Source: Allopontixanthobacter confluentis
GTDB taxonomy: Bacteria > Pseudomonadota > Alphaproteobacteria > Sphingomonadales > Sphingomonadaceae
Direction: 5' to 3'
Length of the DNA stretch: 64,000 bases
Assembly (NCBI RefSeq): GCF_009827615.1
Contig: NZ_WTYU01000001.1
Coordinates: 393,001-457,000 of the forward strand
The notes beneath the pieces are model-generated. The model was not told where the DNA came from. It saw nothing but the letters and a program-made list of their open reading frames with translations, and did not search any database. This document shows, piece by piece, positions 54,720-63,225 of this stretch (position 1 is the stretch's first letter; every line of letters begins with the position of its first letter). A program made the translations under genes and the position numbers.

Positions 54720-56567
54720 TCAGGCGGTGTCGATATATCTCGCCACGTTCTTGGCCAGCACGTCAAGCGGGGCATTGCCGCCCAGCACAACCGCATCATT
54801 GAACGCCTTGAAGTCATAGGCGCTGCCCATCGCGCTTTGCGCCAAAGCGCGCTGGCGCACGATTTCGCTGTGGCCCACCTTGTATCCGCACGCCTGTCCT
54901 GGCCAGCTGCAATAGCGGTCCACTTCGCTGGCGACTTCTTCCACCTTGCTGCCATTCCGCTGCACGAAGAAATCCACCGCTTGCTGGCGGCCCCACCGCT
55001 TGGAATGAAGCCCGGTGTCGACCACCATCCGGCAGGCGCGGAATGCGAGGGACTGGAGGTAGCCCAGCTTGCCCACGGCATAATCATCATAGGCGCCGAG
55101 TTCATCCGCCAGCTGTTCGCCATAAAGCGCCCAGCCTTCGGAAAATGCGTTGAATTTCAGAATTGAGCGAATGAGCGGCAAAGTGTTCGAATATTCGCCT
55201 TCCCAGACATGGCCGGGGATGGCTTCGTGATAGGTCAGGTCTGCCAGATCATATTTGCGGTGCAGGTCGGTGGTGCGCAGGTTGATCCACATCCGGCCGG
55301 GGATCAGCCCGTCTTTCGATCCCGCGCCGCCATAGGCGCCCGGCGCGCCGACTTCTTCTGCCAGCGGGATGCGGGTGACTTCCAGATTGGGGTCCACCAG
55401 CGTGTTGAATGCGCGCGGCATCTGCGCCTTGATCCAGTCGATCCGGCCCTTGATGAATGTCATGATCTCGGCGCGGCCCGCATCGCCTTCGGCAAATTTG
55501 AAGCGTGGATCGCCCCCCAGCGCGGTCATGCGGCTGCCAACCGAACCCGAGGTGTAGCCAAGCTGGCGCAGGATGGGGTCCATCCGGCCATGCAGCATCG
55601 CCAGTTCTTCCAGCCCGCGTTCGTGCACTTCGTCAGGCATCATGCGCGTGGTGGTGCTGGCCCGTAAGGCCCAGGCATAAAATTCATCGCCATGGGGGCG
55701 GGCCCACATGCCCGGCTGGCTGGTGGCGCTTTTTTGCTGGCGATAAAGTTCAGCCAGCTGAGCTTCCAGTGCAGGGGCAATGCGGCGGGTGACAATTTCC
55801 CGCGCTGACGCCTGCAATGTCGCATCGGTGCCAAGTGTCCCTGCATTGTCTGCCAACGGCTGCACCCATGCGCCGCCGGTCATGGCATCCTGCAATGTGC
55901 TGCGCATCTGGCCAATGGCTTTGACAAGGAGGAAATCTGGCGGAACCACGCCCATGTCCGTGGCGCTTTTCATCCGTTCCAATTCGCCGGCCAGCATTTC
56001 CGGCACTGCTTCGAGACGGGCAATATAGGCCTGCGCATCATCGGCATCGCGCAACGGGTGGGTCGAGCTTAAAAAGCGGGGAAGATCAATATAGGCGCCG
56101 ACATTCTGGATGACGACATAGGGCGCATTGCGCCACCCGCCCACGGCGACATCTCCATATGGCAGCGCCAACCCGTCCAGCGCGGTGGAATAGGCGCTTT
56201 CAACCACTTCGAAACTGGTCCGCGTGGCTGCATCCAGCGTGGTTTTGTCCGCATTGCGTGCACGTGCCAGATCGGATTGCAAAGTGCTTACAAGAGCACG
56301 GCGGCCAGCCATGCTCGTGTCTGTCAGCCGGGATCTGAGGTAGCCATACTGGCCGGTATCGACCCCAAGGCTGGTGGCACCTTCGGGCTGAAGTTTCAGC
56401 AGATTATACGCAATATCGTCCAGCAGGCCGCCAGCGCCGGTGACAGAAGCGTCAGCGCTGTTGGCAATGGTGCGGACGCAGCCCGGTAATGCCAAAACAG
56501 AAACACCCGCCCCCAGTCCGGCAAGGGTCTGGCGGCGGGTGAGCTTGTGCGTTTTTAAAAATGTCAT
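54720..56567 (-). CDS. DUF885 family protein, predicted Tat-exported lipoprotein
   Basis: A 615-residue putative metal-dependent hydrolase. The N-terminus has a twin-arginine motif TRRQT (RR at 11-12) and ends in LALPGC (Cys30), so Tat export with lipidation is predicted. The body belongs to DUF885, with the conserved metal motif YHEAIPGHVWEGEY (HExxxGH) and FSEGWALYGEQLADELG. Peptidase-like activity is suggested for the family, not proven. I start at ATG 56567, which puts the twin arginines near the N-terminus; ATG 56603 is 12 codons upstream. Confidence 0.88.
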   Translation of the reverse strand: MTFLKTHKLTRRQTLAGLGAGVSVLALPGCVRTIANSADASVTGAGGLLDDIAYNLLKLQPEGATSLGVDTGQYGYLRSRLTDTSMAGRRALVSTLQSDLARARNADKTTLDAATRTSFEVVESAYSTALDGLALPYGDVAVGGWRNAPYVVIQNVGAYIDLPRFLSSTHPLRDADDAQAYIARLEAVPEMLAGELERMKSATDMGVVPPDFLLVKAIGQMRSTLQDAMTGGAWVQPLADNAGTLGTDATLQASAREIVTRRIAPALEAQLAELYRQQKSATSQPGMWARPHGDEFYAWALRASTTTRMMPDEVHERGLEELAMLHGRMDPILRQLGYTSGSVGSRMTALGGDPRFKFAEGDAGRAEIMTFIKGRIDWIKAQMPRAFNTLVDPNLEVTRIPLAEEVGAPGAYGGAGSKDGLIPGRMWINLRTTDLHRKYDLADLTYHEAIPGHVWEGEYSNTLPLIRSILKFNAFSEGWALYGEQLADELGAYDDYAVGKLGYLQSLAFRACRMVVDTGLHSKRWGRQQAVDFFVQRNGSKVEEVASEVDRYCSWPGQACGYKVGHSEIVRQRALAQSAMGSAYDFKAFNDAVVLGGNAPLDVLAKNVARYIDTA

Positions 56568-56624
56568 GATCAGGCGTCTGGCGGGGCCAGCGCTGCCTGT
56601 CAAACCTCTTTAAATGTTGAATTC

Positions 56625-57011
56625 TCAGTCAAGAAATTCAGCTGGAACCTTGCCGCCATTGCGCGACAGTTCCTGCATGGTCTTGCGGTGCAGCCACATG
56701 TTCATTTCTGCAGAACCATCAAGATCGCCGGTGTAACCGAGTTCCTGCGCCAGATCCTTGCGGGCGGACAGGCTGGAATCCACGCCAATGAGCTTCATCA
56801 GGTCGACGATGGATGTGCGCCAGTTGAGCCGGTCTGCACCGGGCATGGAATCAAGGCTGTTTTCCACGTCAACCACACCGACAGCAGCGCTGCTGGTTGG
56901 CTGGCCAATGGGCGCATTTGTGCCAATAGGGCCGGGGCCTGTTCCGGTTGGTGCGGCTTCGGGTTTCTTCTTGCCGAAAATGGCGTCTTTGATGCTGCTG
57001 AAAATGCCCAT
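56625..57011 (-). CDS. DUF3597 domain protein
   Basis: A 128-residue protein starting MGIFSSIKDAIFGKKK (basic amphipathic), then a Pro/Gly/Ala linker to about residue 50 and a conserved helical domain (RLNWRTSIVDLMKLIGVDSSLSARKDLAQEL, read in parts, and EMNMWLHRKTMQELSRNGGKVP). The family resembles LysM-linked and cell-wall-related small domains in other bacteria, but function is unknown. Frames upstream of ATG 57011 are not conserved-looking. Confidence 0.85.
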   Translation of the reverse strand: MGIFSSIKDAIFGKKKPEAAPTGTGPGPIGTNAPIGQPTSSAAVGVVDVENSLDSMPGADRLNWRTSIVDLMKLIGVDSSLSARKDLAQELGYTGDLDGSAEMNMWLHRKTMQELSRNGGKVPAEFLD

Positions 57012-57134
57012 GATTTGTCTCCCGTGAGGTGGCACCAGAAATGGTGTGATATGAAGCCCTAACGGTCCGATGTGGCAGGAAGTTCCTGCACAGGCGGCTT
57101 CACCTGTGGCATGAAACCCGCTAGCGCTATCGCC

Positions 57135-57347
57135 ATGGCGACAAGCACTGTTCTTTCCATCCTTGTGCTGGCGGCAATTGCGCTGCTGGTCGGGGCGTTT
57201 ATCCTGTGGCGCAAGGGCGGCGCCAGCCGCCAGGTCACGCTGATGGTGATCCTGGCGCTGGTTGCCATTGCCAATATTGCCATCTGGACCGTGCCTGATG
57301 CTGACGGCAATGCGCCGATTGGCCAACTGGCTGCGCCCCGGCCTTAA
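57135..57347 (+). CDS. Small two-helix membrane protein (unknown)
   Basis: A 70-residue protein with two hydrophobic helices (STVLSILVLAAIALLVGAFIL and VTLMVILALVAIANIAIW) joined by a basic loop WRKGGASRQ and a short polar tail. I do not recognise a family. Start may be ATG 57135 or ATG 57111; neither has a clear ribosome site. Convergent with the TonB-family gene, 11 bp between stops. Confidence 0.65.
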   Translation: MATSTVLSILVLAAIALLVGAFILWRKGGASRQVTLMVILALVAIANIAIWTVPDADGNAPIGQLAAPRP

Positions 57348-57358
57348 TCGGCCCCTTC

Positions 57359-58039
57359 CTAATCGGGAAGCTGCCAGCGGACCGAATTGGTGAAAGTGCC
57401 ACTGGTCTTGTGGCCGGCGTCATCCCGGGCAGGGTCGAACCGGGCGCGCCGCGTGACCAGATCGCAGGTGGCCGCATCCAGCACATCATGCCCGCTTGAC
57501 CTGGTGACAAGACAGGATTCGACCCGTCCGCTGGTGCCTATTTTAAGCGTGAAGCCGGTTGTCCCGGTCAATTCCCGATTGATCCAGCTGCTCCTGTAAT
57601 CCTGCGTGGTGACCCAGCTGCCCGGATTGTTCCTTGGCAGTGCGGAAACAGGATCAAAAGCTGGCTTCATCCGCGGTGTCGGATCGGGCCGCGGCACAAG
57701 ACCGGGTGTCGCTGTGGGAATGATGTCAGGCAAGGGCGGCAGCACCAGATCGGTCGTGTCAACCAACGGCGGCGCCGGCTGAATGGTGATGGGCGGCCGC
57801 GGTGTGAAGATCGGGGGCGATACCGAATGTTCAGGCGGGGTGCTCACTTCGGGCACGGGCGGCGGCTCGACCGGCTTGGGCGTAATGATGACAGCTTCGG
57901 GGTTGGGCTGAATGATCGTTTCGACAAAATCGACTGCCATTCCGCTCACCAGCACGTAGCCAATCGCTGCGTGAATGGCGATGACGCCAATGACAGCCTT
58001 GTTCCTGCCGTCAGACAATTTCTGGTCTACATATGCCAT
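57359..58039 (-). CDS. TonB-family energy transducer
   Basis: A 226-residue protein with one N-terminal membrane helix (NKAVIGVIAIHAAIGYVLVSGM), a periplasmic Pro-rich spacer (residues 50-130, PPPVPEVSTPPE), and a C-terminal TonB domain with GTTGFTLKIGTSGRVESCLVTRSSGHDVLDAATCDLV. Such proteins pass proton-motive force from ExbBD to outer-membrane receptors for metals or vitamins. exbB/exbD are not adjacent. Upstream lies a promoter overlapped by a Zur-like inverted repeat, suggesting zinc-linked control. Confidence 0.92.
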   Translation of the reverse strand: MAYVDQKLSDGRNKAVIGVIAIHAAIGYVLVSGMAVDFVETIIQPNPEAVIITPKPVEPPPVPEVSTPPEHSVSPPIFTPRPPITIQPAPPLVDTTDLVLPPLPDIIPTATPGLVPRPDPTPRMKPAFDPVSALPRNNPGSWVTTQDYRSSWINRELTGTTGFTLKIGTSGRVESCLVTRSSGHDVLDAATCDLVTRRARFDPARDDAGHKTSGTFTNSVRWQLPD

Positions 58040-58101
58040 GTCTCTCTCCTCTCATGCCATTCCCGCTGCCCGTATTCGGTCTGGCGGGTGTATCGAGTGC
58101 A

Positions 58102-58146
58102 ATGTTACAACATAACATATAGAGGGCAAGCGCTTTCGCGTGGCAA
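58102..58146 (-). promoter_or_regulatory. Promoter with Zur-like operator upstream of the TonB-family gene
   Basis: On the minus strand, TTGCCA (58141-58146), 17 bases, TCTATA (58118-58123) form a sigma70-type promoter. Directly after the -10, ATGTTATGTTGTAACAT (58102-58118) is an inverted repeat that agrees at 14 of 17 positions with the ATGTTAT-AAT-ATAACAT core of Zur sites. Its place over the likely start of transcription suits repression. Binding is inferred. Confidence 0.5.
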
Positions 58147-58224
58147 AACGCCACTTAACGCTGTCAAATTATCGCGAAAAGCTGCGGCAAGCGGCGGGAG
58201 ACACCGCGCTTGCCGCGTCTGGAA

Positions 58225-58881
58225 TTACTTGATCGGGCAGTCCGGAGACAGGCGGAAATCAAGGTAATTATCGACCGAACCCATCAAATCTTCCATCTCG
58301 TTTTCGAAGAAATGGTTGGCGCGGGGGATTTCTTCATGATGGATGGTGATGTGCTTCTGCGTCCGCAGCTTGTCGACCAGTTTCTGAACGGCGCTGGGCT
58401 GCACCACGGTATCGGCCACGCCCTGAATGAAGATGCCGGAGGCAGGGCAAGGGGCAAGGAAGGAAAAGTCATACATGTTGGCAGGCGGGGCAATGGAGAT
58501 AAAGCCGCGCACTTCCGGGCGGCGCATCAGCAATTGCATACCGATGAGCGCGCCGAAGCTGACGCCTGCAACCCAGGTGGTCTGCGCTTCGGGATGGATT
58601 GACTGGACCCAGTCAAGCGCGGCTGCGGCATCGGACAATTCGCCAACGCCATTGTCAAAACTGCCCTGGCTGCGGCCCACGCCGCGAAAATTGAACCGCA
58701 ATGTGGCAAAGCCGCGATCGGTAAAGGTTTTGAACAGGCGCTGCGTGATGCGCTCGTTCATGGTGCCCCCGCCTTGTGGATGGGGGTGCAGGATCATGGC
58801 AACGGGTGCGCGTGGACGCGGCGCGGGGCTGTAACGGCCTTCAAGACGGCCTTCGGGGCCGGGAAAAATCACAGATGGCAT
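58225..58881 (-). CDS. Alpha/beta hydrolase
   Basis: A 218-residue cytoplasmic hydrolase of the dienelactone-hydrolase-like or DUF-type alpha/beta family. It shows AMILHPHPQGGGTMN (oxyanion region), RFNFRGVGRSQGSFD, the nucleophile elbow GVSFGALIG with Ser in GxSxG, and the C-terminal His in RANHFFENE. Substrate unknown. A 94-bp gap separates it from the divergent cysteine desulfurase pair. Confidence 0.88.
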   Translation of the reverse strand: MPSVIFPGPEGRLEGRYSPAPRPRAPVAMILHPHPQGGGTMNERITQRLFKTFTDRGFATLRFNFRGVGRSQGSFDNGVGELSDAAAALDWVQSIHPEAQTTWVAGVSFGALIGMQLLMRRPEVRGFISIAPPANMYDFSFLAPCPASGIFIQGVADTVVQPSAVQKLVDKLRTQKHITIHHEEIPRANHFFENEMEDLMGSVDNYLDFRLSPDCPIK

Positions 58882-58975
58882 AATTGACCTGTCAGAAGAG
58901 TGGGGTTGCGCGGGTAGCGCGGACCATATGCATGGCTATATAGTGACAAACGCGCTTTTCGCAATTCCCGCGATA

Positions 58976-60079
58976 ATGCCGCCCCATTTGAAGACGAGCC
59001 AGCCAATTTTGCGCACCTATCTCGACCATGCCGCCACCACCCCGCTGCGCCCCGAGGCTGCCAGCGCAATGCGCGATGGCTTTCAAATCTGGGCGAACCC
59101 ATCCAGCCCCCATGCCGAGGGGCGAAAAGCGCGCGCCGCGCTGGAAGATGCGCGGGCGCGCATAAAACAGGCGTTGGGCTGGACGGGCGAGGTCATTCTG
59201 ACCAGCGGCGCGAGCGAGGCCTGTGACCTGGCGCTGACCCATGCCAAAGGCGGCGCCCGTTTGGTCAGCGCGGTGGAGCATGATGCGGTGCTGAAGGCAG
59301 CCCCCGATGCCGAGCGTCTGCCGGTTTTGTCTGATGGCATGGTGGATGCCGATATCCTGCGCGAGGCAATTGACGGGCGCGGCGCGCCGGTGGTGGCAAT
59401 ACAGCAGGTCAATTCGGAAACCGGGTGCCAGCAGGACATCAGCGCATTAGCGCAGATCGTGCATAATGCGGGCGGGGTCATGGTGGTCGATTGCGCGCAG
59501 AGTGCCGGCAAAATGGCGCTTGATCCGGGCACTGACATGGCCATTATATCCGCCCATAAATTTGGCGGGCCGATCGGGATTGGCGCGTTGCTGGTGCGCG
59601 ATTTTGCCATGCTGCAGCCGGCTGGCGGGCAGGAACGCGGCTATCGGCGCGGCACGGAAAACCTGCCGGGCGCGCTGGCGATGGCCGCCGCACTGGAAGC
59701 GTGCGAGACGCCCTATGTAGGCGCAACCGTGCTGGAACCGCTGGAACAGTTCCGGCAGGACATCAGCGCGCTGGGCGGTGTATGGCTGGCAGACGGGCTG
59801 GCCGCATCCACGCCCTATATCCGCGCAGTGACGATGCCCGCCATGTCTGGCAGCGCGCAGCTCATGCGGTTTGACATGGCGGGGATCGCTGTCAGCCAAG
59901 GTTCTGCTTGTTCGTCAGGCAGTTTGCGCCAGAGCCATGTGCTCGAAGCGATGGGGCTGGATAGTGATGTGATTGCCCGTACCGTTCGCGTCAGCTTCGG
60001 GTGGAACACGGCGCGCGCAGATGTCGAGCGGTTTTGTAAAATCTGGCTGGAAATGGCACAGCAGGGACAATCTACCTGA
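58976..60079 (+). CDS. Cysteine desulfurase family protein (first of tandem pair)
   Basis: A PLP class V aminotransferase-fold protein of 367 residues that takes sulfur from cysteine. It starts the fold with YLDHAATTPLRPEA, has the PLP lysine in SAHKFGGPIGIGALLV, and the persulfide cysteine in SQGSACSSGSLRQSHVLEAMG. It lacks nothing obvious among catalytic residues. Start is uncertain: ATG 58976 or 58928, neither with a clear ribosome site. The next gene, two bases downstream, encodes a second desulfurase, followed by a ferredoxin. Confidence 0.9.
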   Translation: MPPHLKTSQPILRTYLDHAATTPLRPEAASAMRDGFQIWANPSSPHAEGRKARAALEDARARIKQALGWTGEVILTSGASEACDLALTHAKGGARLVSAVEHDAVLKAAPDAERLPVLSDGMVDADILREAIDGRGAPVVAIQQVNSETGCQQDISALAQIVHNAGGVMVVDCAQSAGKMALDPGTDMAIISAHKFGGPIGIGALLVRDFAMLQPAGGQERGYRRGTENLPGALAMAAALEACETPYVGATVLEPLEQFRQDISALGGVWLADGLAASTPYIRAVTMPAMSGSAQLMRFDMAGIAVSQGSACSSGSLRQSHVLEAMGLDSDVIARTVRVSFGWNTARADVERFCKIWLEMAQQGQST

Positions 60080-60081
60080 GC

Positions 60082-61158
60082 ATGATCTATCTCGACTATC
60101 AGGCCACCACACCGCTTGCACCGCAAGCCCGCGAGGCAATGCTCCGCTGGCTGGACGGGCCTGACGGCACCGGCTTCGGCAATCCGCATAGCCCGCACAC
60201 CATGGGGCGCCAGTCCCATGCCGCCATTGAACTGGCGCGGGAACGTGTGGCTGGCCTGTTTCCACCGGGCGGCAGGGTTATTTTCACAGGGTCCGCCACC
60301 GAAGCGATCAATTTGGCAATCCGGGGCAGTGCTGCGGGGGCAAGAGCGGTTTCGGCAATCGAACACGCCGCGGTGCGCGACACCGCCGGGGCGCTGGGCG
60401 ATGCCATACAACTGCCGGTCAGCTCTGCCGGCATTGTGGATGCAGAAGTGCCGATTGCAGGTAACACCAGTTTGGTCGCGGTCATGCAGGTGAACAATGA
60501 AATCGGCACAATCCAGCCAGTGGAACGGCTGGCCCAGCGCTCCGCTGCCATGGGCGCGCTGTTTTTGTGCGATGCGGTGCAGGGCGCAGGTAAGCTGGCA
60601 CCGCCGCTGGGGGCGGACATGATTGCGGTCAGCGCGCATAAATTCCACGGGCCCAAGGGCGTCGGCGCCTTGTGGCTGCGCGATGGGCTGAAAATTTCCC
60701 CGCTCATCACAGGTGGCGGACAGGAACAGGGCATAAGGTCCGGCACCCTCAGCCCGGCGCTGATTGCCGGAATGGGCGCCGCCGCCCAGTTGGCGCTGGA
60801 GCGCAAGGATGAGGACGCGGCCCATGTCGAACATTTGTGGAACCGGGCGCGCGAATGTTTTTCAGGCTGGACGCTGAATGGCAGCGAGACACAGCGCTGG
60901 CATGGCAATCTGAACCTGCGGCGCGAAGGGGTGGATGTGGCACGTTTGATGAGCGATTGCCGCGATGTCATGTTCAGCGCCGGTTCCGCCTGCGCCAGCG
61001 GGTCTGGCAGGCCCAGCCATGTTCTTAAAGCCATCGGGCTTGACGATCGGCAGGCAAAAAGCTCGATAAGAATTGGCTTCGGGCGCTATTCAACGCTAGA
61101 CCAGATCGAGGAAGCCGCCAGCAAAATCAATGCCGCAGCAGCGGCGCAGGAGGTTTAA
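60082..61158 (+). CDS. Cysteine desulfurase family protein (second of tandem pair)
   Basis: A second, distinct class V PLP desulfurase of 358 residues: IYLDYQATTPLAPQAREAM at the start, PLP lysine in SAHKFHGPKGVGALWL, and persulfide Cys in SAGSACASGSGRPSHVL. It is near-family to IscS/NifS group I enzymes. It begins two bases after its paralogue and shares one base with the ferredoxin start, so the three are coupled. Duplication within one operon suggests either heterodimer formation or different sulfur acceptors; both ideas are inference. Confidence 0.92.
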   Translation: MIYLDYQATTPLAPQAREAMLRWLDGPDGTGFGNPHSPHTMGRQSHAAIELARERVAGLFPPGGRVIFTGSATEAINLAIRGSAAGARAVSAIEHAAVRDTAGALGDAIQLPVSSAGIVDAEVPIAGNTSLVAVMQVNNEIGTIQPVERLAQRSAAMGALFLCDAVQGAGKLAPPLGADMIAVSAHKFHGPKGVGALWLRDGLKISPLITGGGQEQGIRSGTLSPALIAGMGAAAQLALERKDEDAAHVEHLWNRARECFSGWTLNGSETQRWHGNLNLRREGVDVARLMSDCRDVMFSAGSACASGSGRPSHVLKAIGLDDRQAKSSIRIGFGRYSTLDQIEEAASKINAAAAAQEV

Positions 61159-61490
61159 TGGTTCGCGTTCGATTCATTACCGCCCGGGGTGAAACAGTCG
61201 ATACTGATAGCGCCGAAGGCTTGTCGCTGCTCGAAGCGGGGCAAGCTGCCGGCATGCCATTGGAAGGCACCTGCGAAGGGCAGATGGCCTGTTCCACCTG
61301 CCACGTGATCATCGCGCCGGACTGGTTCGCCAGACTGGATGATGCGTGTGAGGAGGAAGAAGACATGCTTGATCTGGCGGCGGGCATCACGCGGACAAGC
61401 CGCTTGTCCTGTCAGATTAGGCTGACGGCAGAACTGGACGGGATCGAAGTCAGCATTCCGCCTGAAAGCAGGGATATGCAGGGCCGCTGA
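61158..61490 (+). CDS. [2Fe-2S] ferredoxin
   Basis: A 110-residue adrenodoxin-type ferredoxin. Cluster ligands are Cys39, Cys45, Cys48 (GTCEGQMACSTCHV) and Cys85 (RLSCQI); a further Cys64 is present. It carries electrons in iron-sulfur assembly or to P450-type enzymes; linkage to two desulfurases favours cluster assembly. The ATG overlaps the preceding stop by one base. Confidence 0.94.
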   Translation: MVRVRFITARGETVDTDSAEGLSLLEAGQAAGMPLEGTCEGQMACSTCHVIIAPDWFARLDDACEEEEDMLDLAAGITRTSRLSCQIRLTAELDGIEVSIPPESRDMQGR

Positions 61491-61499
61491 CAAAGCGCC

Positions 61500-61524
61500 A
61501 GGCGCGGCCACGAACACCGCGCCT
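61500..61524. terminator. Hairpin between convergent ferredoxin and DUF4349 genes
   Basis: AGGCGCGG and CCGCGCCT pair perfectly around a nine-base loop. There is no T-run on the plus strand; it may act as a weak or factor-assisted terminator. Confidence 0.45.
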
Positions 61525-61545
61525 GCCCCTGTCAGGCGGGTATAA

Positions 61546-62457
61546 TCAGGCTGATGATACCGGCGATTTGCCCGCCCCGTATCGGCGGTGAAGCCGCATC
61601 GCGCCAATTCCGATGGCGCCCAGCGGCACAATGACGGCCAACATCACGATCAGGGCTGCGACCATCATGCCCAGAAGTGATCCCAGCGATCCCACTGCGC
61701 TGCGAACTGGTTCGACAAAGCCGCCCGCTGCGGGGCTGTGGGACGCATAGGCAATGTTGATCCGGCTATAGGCCACGCGCCCGCGCATTTCTTCCAGCCA
61801 GCTGCGCGCCTGGTCGATTTCCTCGTTCACGCGGGCAACGCCGCGTTCGGCCTCGACCAGTTCTGAAACCTTGCCCTGCCGCGTTTCGAGCACATCGAGC
61901 AAGCGGTCACGCAGCACCGTGCGGGCGCGCAGGCGGGCTTCGGTGTCGACAATCTGCTTGGACAATTCCTCGCCCTGCATGGTGGCAGACACTTGTTCCC
62001 CACCAGCACCTGATGCAGCCGCGGCCAGCTTTTTCCCGAAGTCGCGCGCTTTTGGTGCGGCTACGGCCAGTTGCAACTGGCCTGATGCATATTCCCCTTC
62101 CTCCCCGGAATGAGTCATCGACAGGATCTGGCAGGTATAGGGCCCTTGCGCCTCGCACAGATCGGCATGGTCCTGCTGCAGAGTGGCAATGTCCTCACCC
62201 GGCAACCGGTAGCCAAAATCATAGACATAGGCGACTTTGGGCATGGTGACGGGAATTTCGGCGCGGCTGTCGATAGCGGACATAGTGCCGGACTGGTGCT
62301 CTTCAGACTGATCGGCAGCGGCGGACGCCATTTCTGTGTCGGCAGAGATTTCCGCCATGTCGGTGGTCGCACCATTTTCGGGTGCCTCTGCGCATCCCGA
62401 CAAAAACAGCCACGGCGCGCACCCCGCAAATAAAGTGCATTTGAAACCTTGCCTCAT
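61546..62457 (-). CDS. DUF4349 family lipoprotein
   Basis: A 303-residue envelope protein. Lipobox FLSGC (Cys22) follows a signal peptide; residues 25-70 are acidic and Thr/Ser/Ala-rich; the DUF4349 domain runs to about 240 with a coiled coil (VVDTEARLRARTVLRDRLLDVLE and VARVNEEIDQARSWLEEMRGRVAY); a C-terminal membrane helix (GMMVAALIVMLAVIVPLGAIG) and a basic end follow. Function unknown. Both an acyl anchor and a helix in one protein suggest it bridges or lies in the inner membrane. Confidence 0.86.
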   Translation of the reverse strand: MRQGFKCTLFAGCAPWLFLSGCAEAPENGATTDMAEISADTEMASAAADQSEEHQSGTMSAIDSRAEIPVTMPKVAYVYDFGYRLPGEDIATLQQDHADLCEAQGPYTCQILSMTHSGEEGEYASGQLQLAVAAPKARDFGKKLAAAASGAGGEQVSATMQGEELSKQIVDTEARLRARTVLRDRLLDVLETRQGKVSELVEAERGVARVNEEIDQARSWLEEMRGRVAYSRINIAYASHSPAAGGFVEPVRSAVGSLGSLLGMMVAALIVMLAVIVPLGAIGIGAMRLHRRYGAGKSPVSSA

Positions 62458-62527
62458 TTCAGCCTCCTTATTGCCACAATTTGGACATAATTGAGGCAGC
62501 TTTTATATTTGGCAAGCGCAAAATGGC

Positions 62528-62562
62528 AAAAGGCTCCGCCGCAGTGAAGCGGCAGAGCCTTT
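62528..62562 (-). terminator. Terminator downstream of the DJ-1/PfpI gene
   Basis: On the minus strand AAAGGCTC and GAGCCTTT pair, then a one-base mismatch and GCCGC/GCGGC, with a six-base loop, and end in TTTTG. The position is right after the PfpI stop. Confidence 0.8.
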
Positions 62563-62584
62563 GGTATTGTGTAAAATCAGTAGG

Positions 62585-63127
62585 TTAGGCAAGTTCTTTT
62601 ACCATTTCCTGCACGCTGGCAATCAGCGCCTTGGAAAAGGCCGGGATGTCATCCGGGCATCGGCTCGTAATGAAATTGCCGTCCGTCACCACTTCCTGAT
62701 CGACCACATTTGCCCCTGCATTTTTGAGGTCAGTGCGCACCGAAGGCCAGCTGGTAAGGGTGCGGCCTTCCACAATGCCGGCTTCGATCAGCATCCACGG
62801 GGCATGGCAGATCGCTGCAATCGGCTTGCCCAGATCATTAAATGCGCGAACCATGGCAACCGCCTTGTCATTCATCCGCAAAACATCCGGGTTAATCTGG
62901 CCGCCGGGCAACAGCAGCGCGTCAAAATCTTCGGCGCTTACCGTGTCGATGGTGGCGTCAACATTGACCGAATCGCCCCAGTCATCTTCGTCCCAGCCCT
63001 GAATTTCGCCTTCTTCCAGGCTGACCACTGTTGTGGAGATGCCGGCTTTTTCCAGATTGGCCTTGGGACCGGTCAATTCGGATTGTTCATAGCCGTCGGT
63101 GGCGAGGATCATTACCCGCTGTGTCAT
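62585..63127 (-). CDS. DJ-1/PfpI family protein (type 1 glutamine amidotransferase-like)
   Basis: A 180-residue cytoplasmic protein. Family marks: ILATDGYEQSELTGP (Glu in the active site), LLLPGGQINPDVLR, and the nucleophile in AAICHAPWMLIEAG (Cys in the strand-helix elbow, followed by His). Homologues act as stress-linked peptidases or glyoxalase/deglycase enzymes; which applies here is not readable. ATG 63127. Divergent from parC across 98 bp. Confidence 0.9.
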   Translation of the reverse strand: MTQRVMILATDGYEQSELTGPKANLEKAGISTTVVSLEEGEIQGWDEDDWGDSVNVDATIDTVSAEDFDALLLPGGQINPDVLRMNDKAVAMVRAFNDLGKPIAAICHAPWMLIEAGIVEGRTLTSWPSVRTDLKNAGANVVDQEVVTDGNFITSRCPDDIPAFSKALIASVQEMVKELA

Positions 63128-63225
63128 AAATAGCTCCTTGGTTTGCTGTTGTCTGGTTAACGGGCGTGGACAGCGTGTGGTTCCCTTATTGTTAGGCGAG
63201 CCGTGGCAGTGATAGGGCAGGCGGC

